From Pseudomonadota bacterium (GTDB taxonomy: Bacteria > Pseudomonadota > Gammaproteobacteria > Steroidobacterales > Steroidobacteraceae), in assembly GCA_003242275.1 (NCBI GenBank), contig QGUX01000025.1:1-19199 (forward strand): DNA of 19,199 nucleotides. The letters run 5' to 3'. The stretch's first letter is position 1; the number at the start of each line of letters is the position of its first letter. Positions 6,873-14,918 of this stretch are shown piece after piece. The position numbers and the translations under genes are program-made. Under the pieces are notes generated by a model that saw nothing but the letters and a program-made list of their open reading frames with translations, did not search any database and had not been told where the DNA came from.

Positions 6873-8211
6873 GGGCCGTGATCCTGCCGATGAAGCCGGT
6901 ATCCACGCCGCCGGCCACGAAGGCCGGATCGGCCAGCAGCGCGCGCTGGAAGGCGATGTTGGTGCGCACGCCCTCGATGCGCGTGGCGGCCAGCGCCGCA
7001 TCCAGCCGCGCCAGCGCCTGCCCGCGCGTGGCGCCATGCGCGATCACCTTGCCCAGCATCGAGTCGTAGAACGGCGGCACGCGCGCCCCGCCGGTGATGT
7101 GCGTGTCCACCCGGATGCCCTCCCCCTGCGGCCACTCCGCGCGCACCACCGTGCCGGGACTGGGCCTGAAGTCCTGCCCGGGGTCCTCGGCGTTGATGCG
7201 CGCCTCGATGGCCCAGCCCGAAGCGCGGACGTCGCGCTGCGCGAGCGCCAGCCCGTCGCCGCCGGCAATGGCGAGCTGTTCGGCCACGATGTCGATGCCG
7301 GTGACCATCTCGGTGACCGGATGCTCGACCTGGATGCGCGCGTTCATCTCCAGAAAATAGAACGCCCCGGAGTCGGCGTCGACCAGGAACTCGGCGGTGC
7401 CGGCGCCGCGGTAGGACAGGCTCCGGGCGATGCGCAGCGCCGCCTCGTGCAGCCCGCGGCGCTGTGCGGCGGTCAGGCCCGGCGCCGGCGTCTCCTCGAC
7501 CAGCTTCTGGTAGCGCCGCTGCACCGAGCAGTCGCGCTCGCCCAGGTGGATGGCCCGGCCGCAGCCGTCGCCGAGGATCTGCACCTCCACGTGCCGGCCA
7601 CGCAGCACGTAGCGCTCGAGGTAGACGCGCGCGTCACCGAACGCGGCGCCGGCCTCGGCCGCGGCCATGTCCAGTGCCAGCGGCAGCTCCTCGAGGCGCT
7701 CGACGCGCTTCATGCCGCGACCGCCGCCGCCGCCCACGGCCTTGATCAGCAGCGGCGCGCCGATGCGGGCGGCCAGCCTGCGGGCATGCGCGAGGTCGTG
7801 CACCTCGCCGCCGGGCACCACGGGCACGCCGGCCGCCTCGGCCACGGCCCTCGCCCTGAGCTTGTCCCCCACGGCCTCGATCTGCGCCGCGGTAGGACCG
7901 ATGAACGTGAGGCCGTTCTGCTCGCACAGCCGGGCGAAGCCCGCCCGCTCGGACAGGAAGCCGTAGCCGGGATGCACGGCATCGCAGCCCGTGGACAGCG
8001 CCGCCTGCACCAGCGTGTCGGCGCGCAGGTAGGACTCGGCGGGCCGCGCGGGCCCGATGCACACCGTGCGATCGGCCATCCGCGCCGGCAGCGAGGTGCG
8101 ATCCGCCTCGGAGGCGGCCAGCACGGTGCGCAGGCCGAGCCGGCGGCAGGTGCGGATCACCCGGGCCGCGATCTCGCCGCGATTGGCCACCAGCACGCTG
8201 CGCAGGGGCAC
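6865..8211 (-). CDS. Biotin carboxylase subunit (AccC/PycA-like)
   Basis: This is 448 residues from a GTG at 8211, matching the usual 445-450. The product starts VPLRSVLVANRGEIAARV, as AccC-type proteins do. An ATP-grasp fold follows, with the glycine-rich loop KAVGGGGGRGMK, HVEVQILGDG, ERDCSVQRRYQK and the metal/bicarbonate motif EMNARIQVEHPVTE. All core catalytic elements appear intact. The enzyme carboxylates biotin on the carrier protein using ATP and bicarbonate. The GTG lies just 2 bases beyond the carrier gene's stop, with no strong ribosome site, so translation is probably coupled. A CTG overlapping that stop is a less likely start. A genome of this type should carry a separate fatty-acid accBC pair, so this copy is presumably specific to the operon; that cannot be checked here. 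Confidence 0.95.
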   Translation of the reverse strand: MPLRSVLVANRGEIAARVIRTCRRLGLRTVLAASEADRTSLPARMADRTVCIGPARPAESYLRADTLVQAALSTGCDAVHPGYGFLSERAGFARLCEQNGLTFIGPTAAQIEAVGDKLRARAVAEAAGVPVVPGGEVHDLAHARRLAARIGAPLLIKAVGGGGGRGMKRVERLEELPLALDMAAAEAGAAFGDARVYLERYVLRGRHVEVQILGDGCGRAIHLGERDCSVQRRYQKLVEETPAPGLTAAQRRGLHEAALRIARSLSYRGAGTAEFLVDADSGAFYFLEMNARIQVEHPVTEMVTGIDIVAEQLAIAGGDGLALAQRDVRASGWAIEARINAEDPGQDFRPSPGTVVRAEWPQGEGIRVDTHITGGARVPPFYDSMLGKVIAHGATRGQALARLDAALAATRIEGVRTNIAFQRALLADPAFVAGGVDTGFIGRITAHG

Positions 8212-8213
8212 GG

Positions 8214-8711
8214 TCAGTCCGGGCGCACGAAGATCAGGACCTCGCCGTACTCGACGAGCTCGCCATTGCGTGCCGGAATGGCGACCACCTCGCCGCGGAC
8301 CCCCGCGCGCACGGTGTTCATCAGCTTCATCACCTCGATGATGCCGATGATGGTGTCGGGTTCGACGTGGCTGCCGATGTCCACATACGGCGGCTCGCCC
8401 GGCCTGGGCGCGCGATAGAACACACCCAGCAGCGGCGCGGGCACGGCGATGCTGCCGGGTGGTGCTTCCACCGCCGCGGGGAAAGCCTCGCGGCCCGCGG
8501 GGGGGCCCCAAGGGGCCGCGCCCCCCGCCGCGGGCGTGGCGGAGGATGAGGCGGCCGGGTGCGTGAGCACGGCCGTCGGGGAGGACGCCGGTCCCGCGCC
8601 CCGCCGCCGCAGCGACAGCTTCACTCCGGCGATCTCCAGGTCCAGCGAATCGAAACTGGAGGCCTCCAGCGCCTCCAGGATCTGCGCCACTTCCTTCGCG
8701 TTCAGGCTCAA
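8214..8711 (-). CDS. Biotin carboxyl carrier protein (AccB-like), TTG start
   Basis: This is 165 residues from a TTG at 8711. The TTG overlaps the stop of the upstream kinase gene (TTGA) and is preceded by a perfect GGAGG with a 6-base spacer. The N-terminal helix-strand (KEVAQILEALEASSFDSLDL, then EIAGVKLSLRR) resembles AccB. A long Ala/Pro/Ser-rich flexible linker (about 38-87) follows, then a biotinyl-lipoyl domain with EVMKLMN, where K129 is the biotin attachment site. The usual EAMKM is EVMKL here, an accepted variant. It should shuttle carboxybiotin between the biotin carboxylase and the carboxyltransferase encoded just downstream. The linker-coding DNA at about 8491-8540 is extremely GC-rich and self-complementary. 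Confidence 0.93.
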   Translation of the reverse strand: MSLNAKEVAQILEALEASSFDSLDLEIAGVKLSLRRRGAGPASSPTAVLTHPAASSSATPAAGGAAPWGPPAGREAFPAAVEAPPGSIAVPAPLLGVFYRAPRPGEPPYVDIGSHVEPDTIIGIIEVMKLMNTVRAGVRGEVVAIPARNGELVEYGEVLIFVRPD

Positions 8712-9754
8712 CGGCGGCCTCCGAACACGCTCATCACATGGTGCAGGGGATTGTCCTTCGCCTCGGCCACCGGGGCGGCATCGCGCGCCGCCCACACGGT
8801 CTCGGGCCGGCTCTGCAGGATGCGCAGCTCCCCCTGCTGGTCCAGCGCCCATTCGATGTCCTGCGGCCGGCCGTAGTGGCGCTCGATGCGCCGGCCGGTC
8901 TCGCGCAGCCGCTGGATTTCCTCGTCGGACAGGCACGGTGCCTCGCGCAGCTCGTCGGGCGTTGCCTCCTCCAGAACGCCCCCCTCTGGCGCCGGCACGT
9001 GCCGCTGATGCTTGTCGCGGATCTCGCGCACCGTGATCTCGCCGGTGATCTTGCCGACCACGAAGCGGTCGGGCGTCACCTCGCCGCTGACCACCGCCGA
9101 GCCCAGGCCCCACGCGCCCTCGATCACGATCACCGAGCGGTCACCCGTGGTCGGGCTGCGCGTGAACATCACGCCGGCCGCGCGTGCATCGACCATGCGC
9201 TGGATCACCACCGCCATGGCCACGCCTTCCTCGGGCAGGCCCCTGCGGCGACGGTAGGAAATCGAAGGCACCGAGTACAGGCTGGACCAGCAGTCCACCA
9301 GGCTGGTGCGGACCGCATCCGCGCCCTTCACCCACAGGTAGGTGTCCTGCAGGCCGGCGAAGCTTGCGTCCTCGGCGTCCTCGGTGGTGGCCGAGGAACG
9401 CACGGCCAGCGGCGCCGCCTGCTCCCCGTGCAGCGCGCCGAGCGCCGCCGACAGCTCGCCGGCGAGCGCGCCCGGCAGGGTCGCGCCGGCCATGCGCATG
9501 CGGATGCGCGCGGAAGCGCGCGTGATGCCCTGGAGGTCGTCGGGCGAGAGTCTCTCCACCTCGGCACGCACCGGCGCCTCGCGCTCCAGCGCGTCGAGGA
9601 ACAGTTCGAAAGCCCTGGTGCGCACCACGAAGCCCGGAGGAACCGGAATGCCCGCCTGCGTCAGCTCGCCCAGCGAGCCTCCCTTGCCACCCACCGTGGG
9701 CCGGTCGGCAAGGCCGATGTCATCGAACCAGCCGATGAGCTCGGTCGAAGCCAT
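8708..9754 (-). CDS. PEP-synthase-type ATP-binding subunit, phenylphosphate synthase beta-like
   Basis: This 348-residue protein corresponds only to the N-terminal ATP/pyruvate-phosphate-dikinase (PPDK_N) domain of PEP synthase. It shows VGGKGGSLGELTQAGIPVPP near the N-terminus, then AVRSSATTEDAEDASFAGLQ, the central MFTRSPTTGDRSVIVIEGAWGLG, and the C-terminal IEWALDQQGELRILQSRP. It lacks the swivelling His domain and PEP/pyruvate barrel, like the beta subunit of Thauera phenylphosphate synthase. It should bind ATP and pass the beta-phosphate to the catalytic histidine of the upstream gene product. I chose the ATG at 9754, preceded by GAGG at good spacing; a GTG at 9763 would add three residues. 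The gene starts 10 bases after the alpha stop. The acceptor substrate cannot be read from this subunit. Confidence 0.88.
   Translation of the reverse strand: MASTELIGWFDDIGLADRPTVGGKGGSLGELTQAGIPVPPGFVVRTRAFELFLDALEREAPVRAEVERLSPDDLQGITRASARIRMRMAGATLPGALAGELSAALGALHGEQAAPLAVRSSATTEDAEDASFAGLQDTYLWVKGADAVRTSLVDCWSSLYSVPSISYRRRRGLPEEGVAMAVVIQRMVDARAAGVMFTRSPTTGDRSVIVIEGAWGLGSAVVSGEVTPDRFVVGKITGEITVREIRDKHQRHVPAPEGGVLEEATPDELREAPCLSDEEIQRLRETGRRIERHYGRPQDIEWALDQQGELRILQSRPETVWAARDAAPVAEAKDNPLHHVMSVFGGRR
8709..8722 (-). promoter_or_regulatory. Strong ribosome site fixing the TTG start of the biotin carrier gene
   Basis: Read on the minus strand, GGAGG (8722-8718) is followed by six bases and TTG (8711-8709). 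The TTG overlaps TGA of the preceding gene. Upstream in-frame codons run into the kinase gene without a better start, so this pair decides the start. Confidence 0.7.
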
Positions 9755-9764
9755 GCGCGCCACC

Positions 9765-11573
9765 TCAGTCGAGCAGCGTCACGATGCCGCGACCACCATC
9801 CACGCGGATGCGCTGGCCGTCGCGGATGCGCCGCGTCGCCGTGCCGGTGCCCACCACGGCCGGCAGACCGTACTCGCGCGCCACGATGGCCGCGTGGCTC
9901 ATCGAACCGCCGATGTCGGACACGGCGGCGGTGATCTTGCGGAACACCGGCGACCAGGTGGGATTGGTGACCTGGCAGACCAGGATGTCGCCGTCGCGCA
10001 GCCGCCCGATCTCCTCCACCGATTTCACCACCCGCGCCGTGCCCTCGACCACGCCATTGGAGGCCGCGAACCCCCGGATCTCGTTCGGATCGCCGCCGCT
10101 CTCGGCCTTCAGCCACGTGTCCAGGCTTTCGCGCGTGATGCCCCAGAGCATCACGATGGCCGGATCGTCGATCACGTCCGGCACCGGCCCCAGCGCCGGT
10201 GGCATCTCGTGCTTTGCCCACGCCTGGATGGCCGCGCGCCGCTCGGCCACGATGGCCGGCCAGCGCCGGGGTCCCCGCGGCGGCGAACCCGCCGACCAGG
10301 ACTGCATCAGGTCGATGATGGCGGACTTGAGCTCGTAGTGGGTGAGATGGAAGACATCCTCTTCCTTCTCGAAGAAATCATGCGCGGCGAGCAGCCGCCC
10401 GAACTCGCGGATCTTGTTGAAGAACAGGTTGGTGTACCAGTGCTCGCAGTAGAACTTGTGCCCTTCCACGTAGGGGAAGACACGGTGCGCGAGCTGGATC
10501 ATCTGGTCGAAGGCGCCGCGGTCCGCGTCCGTCGCGAGCAGGTCGCGATAGGCATTGATCAGCTCGGCGCGCTCGGTGAGGAGCTTCTCCACCGGGCGCT
10601 CCAGGGACTGGCCGGCCTTCACCTGCCGGATGTAGCTGGGCAGCGCGGAGAACGGCAGCGACAGGTCGTCGTTCCACGAGCGATGGTAGTGGTAGAAGCC
10701 GTCGCCCACGTTGACGTTGAACCAGGGATTGCGCGCGGCCTCCAGCTCCTTCAGCCACTGCTCACCCGGCGGACCCATGGTCTTCAGGCTCTCGAGCACG
10801 GCTTCGGCGGAAACGCCGTCCTGGAACGGCGCCTCCACACCGAGCTGCACGGCCACGCGCGCCAGGCGACGCAGCTCGTCGTCGGGCCGGAAGATCTCCG
10901 CCTCGATGCCGGCCACCATGCGCGCGATGGTCTGGTCGCTGATCTCCGGGAAGGCCTTCTTGCAGAAGGCGAAGAAGGTCATGTAGGCACCGTACCCGAG
11001 CAGCAGGAACTCGAAGTGGTGGTGCCACATGCGGAAGTAGCCTTCCAGCGTCCTCTGGTAGATGTCGAGCAGCGCATGGTTGGAGGCGATGCCGCGGCCG
11101 GCGCGCACGTGCTCGATGGGCTCGTACTTCGGCAGCGCGAGCGGCGGCAGCTTCTGCGCCTCCTCGATCAGCGCCAGCATCTTCTTCTTCCAGGCCGCGT
11201 ACAGCGATTCCCAGTTCTCGTAGTAGTAGAACGCCCGCTGCATGAACTCGTCGGTGCGTTCCCTGATCTCGTCCGGGTCGGTGACCGCCACGCCGCCGAT
11301 GTAGATGCGACCGTTGATGATGCGTTCGTCGATGCCCTTGGTGGTCGGCAGGCAGTGCACGCGGGTATTGGCCGCGCCGAGCGCGCAGTAGGCCGCCTCG
11401 CCCGTCACCGAGTCGAAGGCATGCATCGGCTCGGGGAAGTGCATGGAGTTGTAGAACCAGAAGCGCTCGTCGTCTTCCGGCCCGAACTGCATGTAGTAGG
11501 GAAAGGCCGCCTGGGCGCGCTCGGTACCGGGCACCACCTGCAGCGAACCGGGAAGCGGAAAGCCTTTGCTCAT
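9765..11573 (-). CDS. Swivelling-His phosphotransferase subunit, phenylphosphate synthase alpha-like
   Basis: This is 602 residues, close to the 607 of Thauera aromatica phenylphosphate synthase alpha. The N-terminal part (about 1-480) carries FWFYNSMHFPEP at 38-49, and from memory matches the large substrate domain of that family. The C-terminal part (about 490-602) is the PEP-utilising mobile domain, with the catalytic H560 in GGSMSHAAIVAREYGLPAVV. The C-terminal PEP/pyruvate barrel of true PEP synthase is absent, so the product should be a phosphorylated substrate other than PEP. Together with the next gene product it should use ATP to phosphorylate a hydroxyl or enol group. It is first in a coupled operon with biotin-carboxylase genes rather than with the UbiD-like phenylphosphate carboxylase genes of Thauera. 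A GAGGGGG sequence precedes the ATG at 11573. Confidence 0.85.
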   Translation of the reverse strand: MSKGFPLPGSLQVVPGTERAQAAFPYYMQFGPEDDERFWFYNSMHFPEPMHAFDSVTGEAAYCALGAANTRVHCLPTTKGIDERIINGRIYIGGVAVTDPDEIRERTDEFMQRAFYYYENWESLYAAWKKKMLALIEEAQKLPPLALPKYEPIEHVRAGRGIASNHALLDIYQRTLEGYFRMWHHHFEFLLLGYGAYMTFFAFCKKAFPEISDQTIARMVAGIEAEIFRPDDELRRLARVAVQLGVEAPFQDGVSAEAVLESLKTMGPPGEQWLKELEAARNPWFNVNVGDGFYHYHRSWNDDLSLPFSALPSYIRQVKAGQSLERPVEKLLTERAELINAYRDLLATDADRGAFDQMIQLAHRVFPYVEGHKFYCEHWYTNLFFNKIREFGRLLAAHDFFEKEEDVFHLTHYELKSAIIDLMQSWSAGSPPRGPRRWPAIVAERRAAIQAWAKHEMPPALGPVPDVIDDPAIVMLWGITRESLDTWLKAESGGDPNEIRGFAASNGVVEGTARVVKSVEEIGRLRDGDILVCQVTNPTWSPVFRKITAAVSDIGGSMSHAAIVAREYGLPAVVGTGTATRRIRDGQRIRVDGGRGIVTLLD

Positions 11574-11643
11574 CGATTGACCCCCTCGCGTGCCCGGTAC
11601 GGTCGCCGTGGCGGGCCTGGCCGCCCGGGCCTTCTCAAGCTCC

Positions 11644-11673
11644 AATACTGCGGGGGATGCGCGCGGGGGGCAA
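11644..11673 (-). promoter_or_regulatory. Weak candidate promoter for the carboxylase operon
   Basis: On the minus strand TTGCCC (11673-11668) and AGTATT (11649-11644) are 18 bases apart and would start transcription about 60 bases before the alpha-subunit ATG. Both hexamers are poor matches to the sigma-70 consensus. The 174-base divergent gap (11574-11747) must hold promoters for both the operon and the pump, but I see nothing stronger. Confidence 0.2.
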
Positions 11674-11747
11674 GCCACCGTGTCCGCGCCTCGCGCAGCC
11701 ACCACCCCGCACTGACAGGCTGCTGGATGACCTGCTACGGTTTGAAG

Positions 11748-14570
11748 ATGCATCCCGACAGCCTGCCGCCGGCCTTCCAGCTCACCGCCGCCGAAGTCCT
11801 CACCCGCCTGGGAACCGATCCCGAACGTGGACTGGACGGCGGAGAGGTGCAGCGGCGGCGGACGGTGTACGGCCCGAACGCGCTGGCCGCGCGCAAGCCG
11901 GTGCCCCGGTGGCGCAAGTTCCTGGCACAGTTCGGCGACGTGCTGGTGGTGCTGCTGCTGGTCGCGGCCGCGATCTCCACCGCGCTGTGGTGGGTGGAGC
12001 GCGAATCCGCCCTGCCCTACGAGTCGCTGGCCATCCTCGCCGTGGTGCTGCTGAACGCGGTAATGGGGTACGTGCAGCAGGCGCGCGCCGAGCGCGCGGT
12101 GGCGGCGCTGCGCGACATGTCCGCGGCGCGCGCGCACGTGCTGCGCGAGGGCACGCGGCAGGACATTCCGGCCGCCGACCTCGTGCCCGGCGACATCATC
12201 CTGCTCGAGGAAGGCGACACGGTGCCCGCCGACGGGCGGCTGCTGCAGGCCGTCGCGCTGCAGGCCGCGGAGGCGGCACTGACCGGCGAGAGCCTGCCGG
12301 TGGCCAAGGATGTCGCCCCGGTCAGCGGCGAGCCGGCGCTGGGCGACCAGCACAACATGGTGTTCAGCGGCACCGCGATCACCAGCGGACGCGGCCGGGC
12401 CGTGGTCACCGCCACCGGCATGGGCACCCAGATGGGCCGGATCGCCGGCCTGCTGCACGAGACGCCCGGGGAGACCACGCCCCTGCACCGCGAGATCGCG
12501 CACGTGGGCAAGCTGCTCGGCGCCGCCGTGGTCGCCATCGCAGTGGTGATGATCGCCACCATTCTGCTGGTGCAGGACATCCAGGGCCTCGCCGCCTTCT
12601 TCGACGTGCTGATCCTGGGCGTGGCGCTGGCGGTGGCAGCCGTGCCCGAGGGCCTGCCCGCCGTGGTCACCGCGGTGCTGGCGCTGGGCGTGCAGCGCAT
12701 GGCGAGGCGGCACGCCATCGTGCGCCACCTCTCCGCGGTGGAGACACTGGGTTCGGCCACCGTGATCGCCTCGGACAAGACCGGCACGCTGACCCGCAAC
12801 GAGATGACTGTGCGCACCCTGGTGACGGCCAGCGGCAGCATCCACTTTGGCGGCACCGGCTACGCGCCCGAGGGGGAGGTCCGCAGCGAGGGTGGTCCGC
12901 TCGAAGGCGCGCTGCGCGAGGAGTTCCTGCGCGCGATGGCCGCCGGCGACCGCGCCAACAACGCCGTGCTGCAGGAGCGCGATGGCCGCTGGATCGTGCA
13001 GGGCGATCCCACCGAGGCAGCGCTGATCGTGGCCGCACGCAAGGCCGGCTTCACCGACGAGATGCTCGATGCGCGATTCACGCGCGTGGCCGAGGTCCCG
13101 TTCTCCTCCGAGCGCAAGCTGATGAGCACCGTGCATCGCGACGCGCGCCGGGACGAAGTGCTGGTGGCGTTCACCAAGGGCGCGCCGGACGTGCTGCTCA
13201 CGCGCTGCACGCACGAGCAGGTGGGCGCGGAACGGCGGCCGCTGACCAGCCAGCGGCGCGCCGAGATCCAGAAGACCAACGAGGCGCTGGCCTGCAAGGG
13301 ACTGCGAACACTGGGCCTGGCGCTGCGCCTGCTGCCCCGCGACGCCATCCAGCACGATCCGGCCGTGGACGGACACCTCGAGGAGGACCTGGTGTTCCTG
13401 GGCCTGGTGGGCATGATCGACCCGCCGCGCGCCGAGGCCGCCGAGGCCGTGGCAAGGGCGCGGCAGGCGGGCATCCGCCCGTTGATGATCACCGGCGACC
13501 ATCCGGTCACCGCGCGCGTGATCGCCGCCGAGCTGGGCATCGCCCAGGACGGGCGCGTGGCCACCGGCGCCGAACTGGAAAAGGCCTCCGACGAGGAACT
13601 CGCCGCCATCGTGCGCGACACCTCGGTGTACGCGCGCGTGGATCCCACGCACAAGCTGCGCATCGTCAGGGCGCTGCAGTCCCAGGGCCAGATCGTGGCC
13701 ATGACCGGCGACGGCGTGAACGACGCGCCCGCGCTCAAGAGTGCCGAGATCGGCGTGGCCATGGGCATCACCGGCACCGACGTGTCCAAGGAGGCGGCCG
13801 ACATCGTGCTCGCCGACGACAACTTCGCCACCATCGTCGCCGCGGTGGAGGAAGGCCGGGCCATCCTCTCGAACATCCGCAAGTTCCTGCGCTACCTGCT
13901 GTCCTCGAACATCGGCGAGGTGATGACCATGTTCCTCGGCGTGCTGCTGGCCGGCGTGATCGGCCTGCCCGCGGGGGATGGCGGCGTGGTGCTGCCGCTG
14001 CTGGCCACCCAGATCCTGTGGATCAACCTCGTCACCGACGGCGCGCCGGCGCTGGCGCTGGGCGTGGATCCTTCCGAACCCGGCGTGATGGAGCGGCCGC
14101 CGCGCGCCCGCGGGGAGCGCATCATCACCCGCCCCATGTGGCGGGGCATCTTCCTCGTCGGCGTCATCATGGCCGCCGGCACCCTGTTCGTACTCGACGC
14201 CAGCCTGCCCGGCGGCCTCTTCGAAGGCACGCACGACGTCCACCACGCCCAGACCATGGCCTTCCTGACGCTGGTGCTGTTCAACGTGTTCAACGTGTTC
14301 AATGCCCGCTCGGACGAGCAGAGCATGTTCAACGGCCTGTTCCGCAACGCCTGGCTGTGGGGCGCGGTGCTGCTGGCGCTGGTGCTGCAGGTGGCGGTGA
14401 TCCACGTGCCCTTCCTGCAGGCGGCGTTCTCGACCACGCCGCTGGGGTTCTCCGACTGGCTGCTGTGCACCGCCGTGGCCAGCTCGGTGCTGTGGCTGCG
14501 CGAGCTGGACAAGCTCATCGTCCGGCGACGCCGCCACGCCGGACAGGCGCGACGACAGGCCGTGCGCTGA
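11748..14570 (+). CDS. P2A-type cation-transporting ATPase, Ca2+-ATPase-like
   Basis: This is 940 residues with the full P-type order: N-terminal cation ATPase domain, TGES at 179-182, PEGLP in helix M4 (E301), the phosphorylated aspartate D343 in DKTGT, KGAP in the nucleotide domain, MITGDH and GDGVNDAP (654-661). Ion-site residues of SERCA are largely kept: E309 equivalent in M4, SSNIGEV in M5 (N768/E771) and NLVTDG in M6 (N796/T799/D800). In M8 the SERCA E908 position is asparagine (N846), as judged by a gap-free alignment around FNVFNVFNARSDEQS. The pump should export Ca2+ (possibly another cation) across the inner membrane, perhaps with altered stoichiometry. The start is ATG 11748 or ATG 11727, neither with a strong ribosome site. 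The upstream frame is open for over 2 kb, but that is antisense to the operon. Confidence 0.93.
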   Translation: MHPDSLPPAFQLTAAEVLTRLGTDPERGLDGGEVQRRRTVYGPNALAARKPVPRWRKFLAQFGDVLVVLLLVAAAISTALWWVERESALPYESLAILAVVLLNAVMGYVQQARAERAVAALRDMSAARAHVLREGTRQDIPAADLVPGDIILLEEGDTVPADGRLLQAVALQAAEAALTGESLPVAKDVAPVSGEPALGDQHNMVFSGTAITSGRGRAVVTATGMGTQMGRIAGLLHETPGETTPLHREIAHVGKLLGAAVVAIAVVMIATILLVQDIQGLAAFFDVLILGVALAVAAVPEGLPAVVTAVLALGVQRMARRHAIVRHLSAVETLGSATVIASDKTGTLTRNEMTVRTLVTASGSIHFGGTGYAPEGEVRSEGGPLEGALREEFLRAMAAGDRANNAVLQERDGRWIVQGDPTEAALIVAARKAGFTDEMLDARFTRVAEVPFSSERKLMSTVHRDARRDEVLVAFTKGAPDVLLTRCTHEQVGAERRPLTSQRRAEIQKTNEALACKGLRTLGLALRLLPRDAIQHDPAVDGHLEEDLVFLGLVGMIDPPRAEAAEAVARARQAGIRPLMITGDHPVTARVIAAELGIAQDGRVATGAELEKASDEELAAIVRDTSVYARVDPTHKLRIVRALQSQGQIVAMTGDGVNDAPALKSAEIGVAMGITGTDVSKEAADIVLADDNFATIVAAVEEGRAILSNIRKFLRYLLSSNIGEVMTMFLGVLLAGVIGLPAGDGGVVLPLLATQILWINLVTDGAPALALGVDPSEPGVMERPPRARGERIITRPMWRGIFLVGVIMAAGTLFVLDASLPGGLFEGTHDVHHAQTMAFLTLVLFNVFNVFNARSDEQSMFNGLFRNAWLWGAVLLALVLQVAVIHVPFLQAAFSTTPLGFSDWLLCTAVASSVLWLRELDKLIVRRRRHAGQARRQAVR

Positions 14571-14582
14571 AGGCTCAGGTGT

Positions 14583-14918
14583 TCATTCGCGGTTCTCGGT
14601 CACGAGGTGCACCACGCCCGCGACCTGCTCCACCGGCACCACGAAGGCCAGACCGTGGCCCGGGGCCGAAAGCTCCGCCGCCGCGGTGATCGCGTCCAGC
14701 ACCTGCTGCACGATGCCGGCCGGCACTACCGTGAGCACCACTTCCTTCTCCGGCTCGATCTTGATGCCGAACACGCGCTGCTGCTCGTTGCGGCCGATGC
14801 CGCGCCCGAACAGCACCGTGCCGCCGTGCGCGCCCGCGTTCATGCTCGACTCCAGCACCGTGTCGCCCCAGCCCTTGCGCACGATGCTGACGATCAGGCG
14901 TGGATTCTCCATGGTCAT
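14583..14918 (-). CDS. P-II family signalling protein linked to DUF1538
   Basis: This is 111 residues, the normal size for P-II proteins. The first strand LIVSIVRKGWGDTVLESS, then MNAGAHGGTVLFGRG, and the later strand KEVVLTVVPAGIVQQVLDAI, fit the ferredoxin-like P-II fold. The T-loop is short (around RNEQQRVFGIKIEPE) and has no tyrosine at the uridylylation position, so it is not a classical GlnB/GlnK. The ATG at 14918 overlaps the stop of the DUF1538 gene by 4 bases; a second ATG at 14912 is possible. P-II-like proteins of this group often sit beside DUF1538 membrane genes and probably gate or sense for them, as SbtB or GlnK do for their transporters. The bound effector (nucleotide or other) is unknown. 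The gene is convergent with the pump gene, 12 bases away. Confidence 0.88.
   Translation of the reverse strand: MTMENPRLIVSIVRKGWGDTVLESSMNAGAHGGTVLFGRGIGRNEQQRVFGIKIEPEKEVVLTVVPAGIVQQVLDAITAAAELSAPGHGLAFVVPVEQVAGVVHLVTENRE

Noticed and set aside
5424..6881. Plus-strand 485-codon frame opposite the carboxyltransferase
   Set aside because: This is shadow coding of the conserved minus-strand gene, with a typical GC-rich low-complexity translation.
8708..11573. Split PEP synthase or rifampin phosphotransferase
   Set aside because: The C-terminal PEP/pyruvate barrel is missing, which argues against PEP synthase. The large N-terminal domain of alpha matches the phenylphosphate synthase family rather than the fused rifampin enzyme.
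9342..11747. Very long plus-strand open frame running into the pump gene
   Set aside because: It is antisense to the kinase genes; its translation is rich in Arg, His, Ala and Pro with no domain, while the minus strand encodes recognisable conserved proteins. It is a GC-bias artefact.
14283..14302. Short direct repeats TTCAACGTG in the pump gene
   Set aside because: They encode FNVFNVFN in helix M8, which aligns without gaps to the family, so the repeat reflects protein sequence rather than a separate element.
11574..14537. Minus-strand open frame of about 1000 codons continuous with the alpha subunit
   Set aside because: It is antisense to the clearly conserved P-type ATPase. The alpha protein has a good start at 11573 with a ribosome site, so it is not a giant fusion protein.
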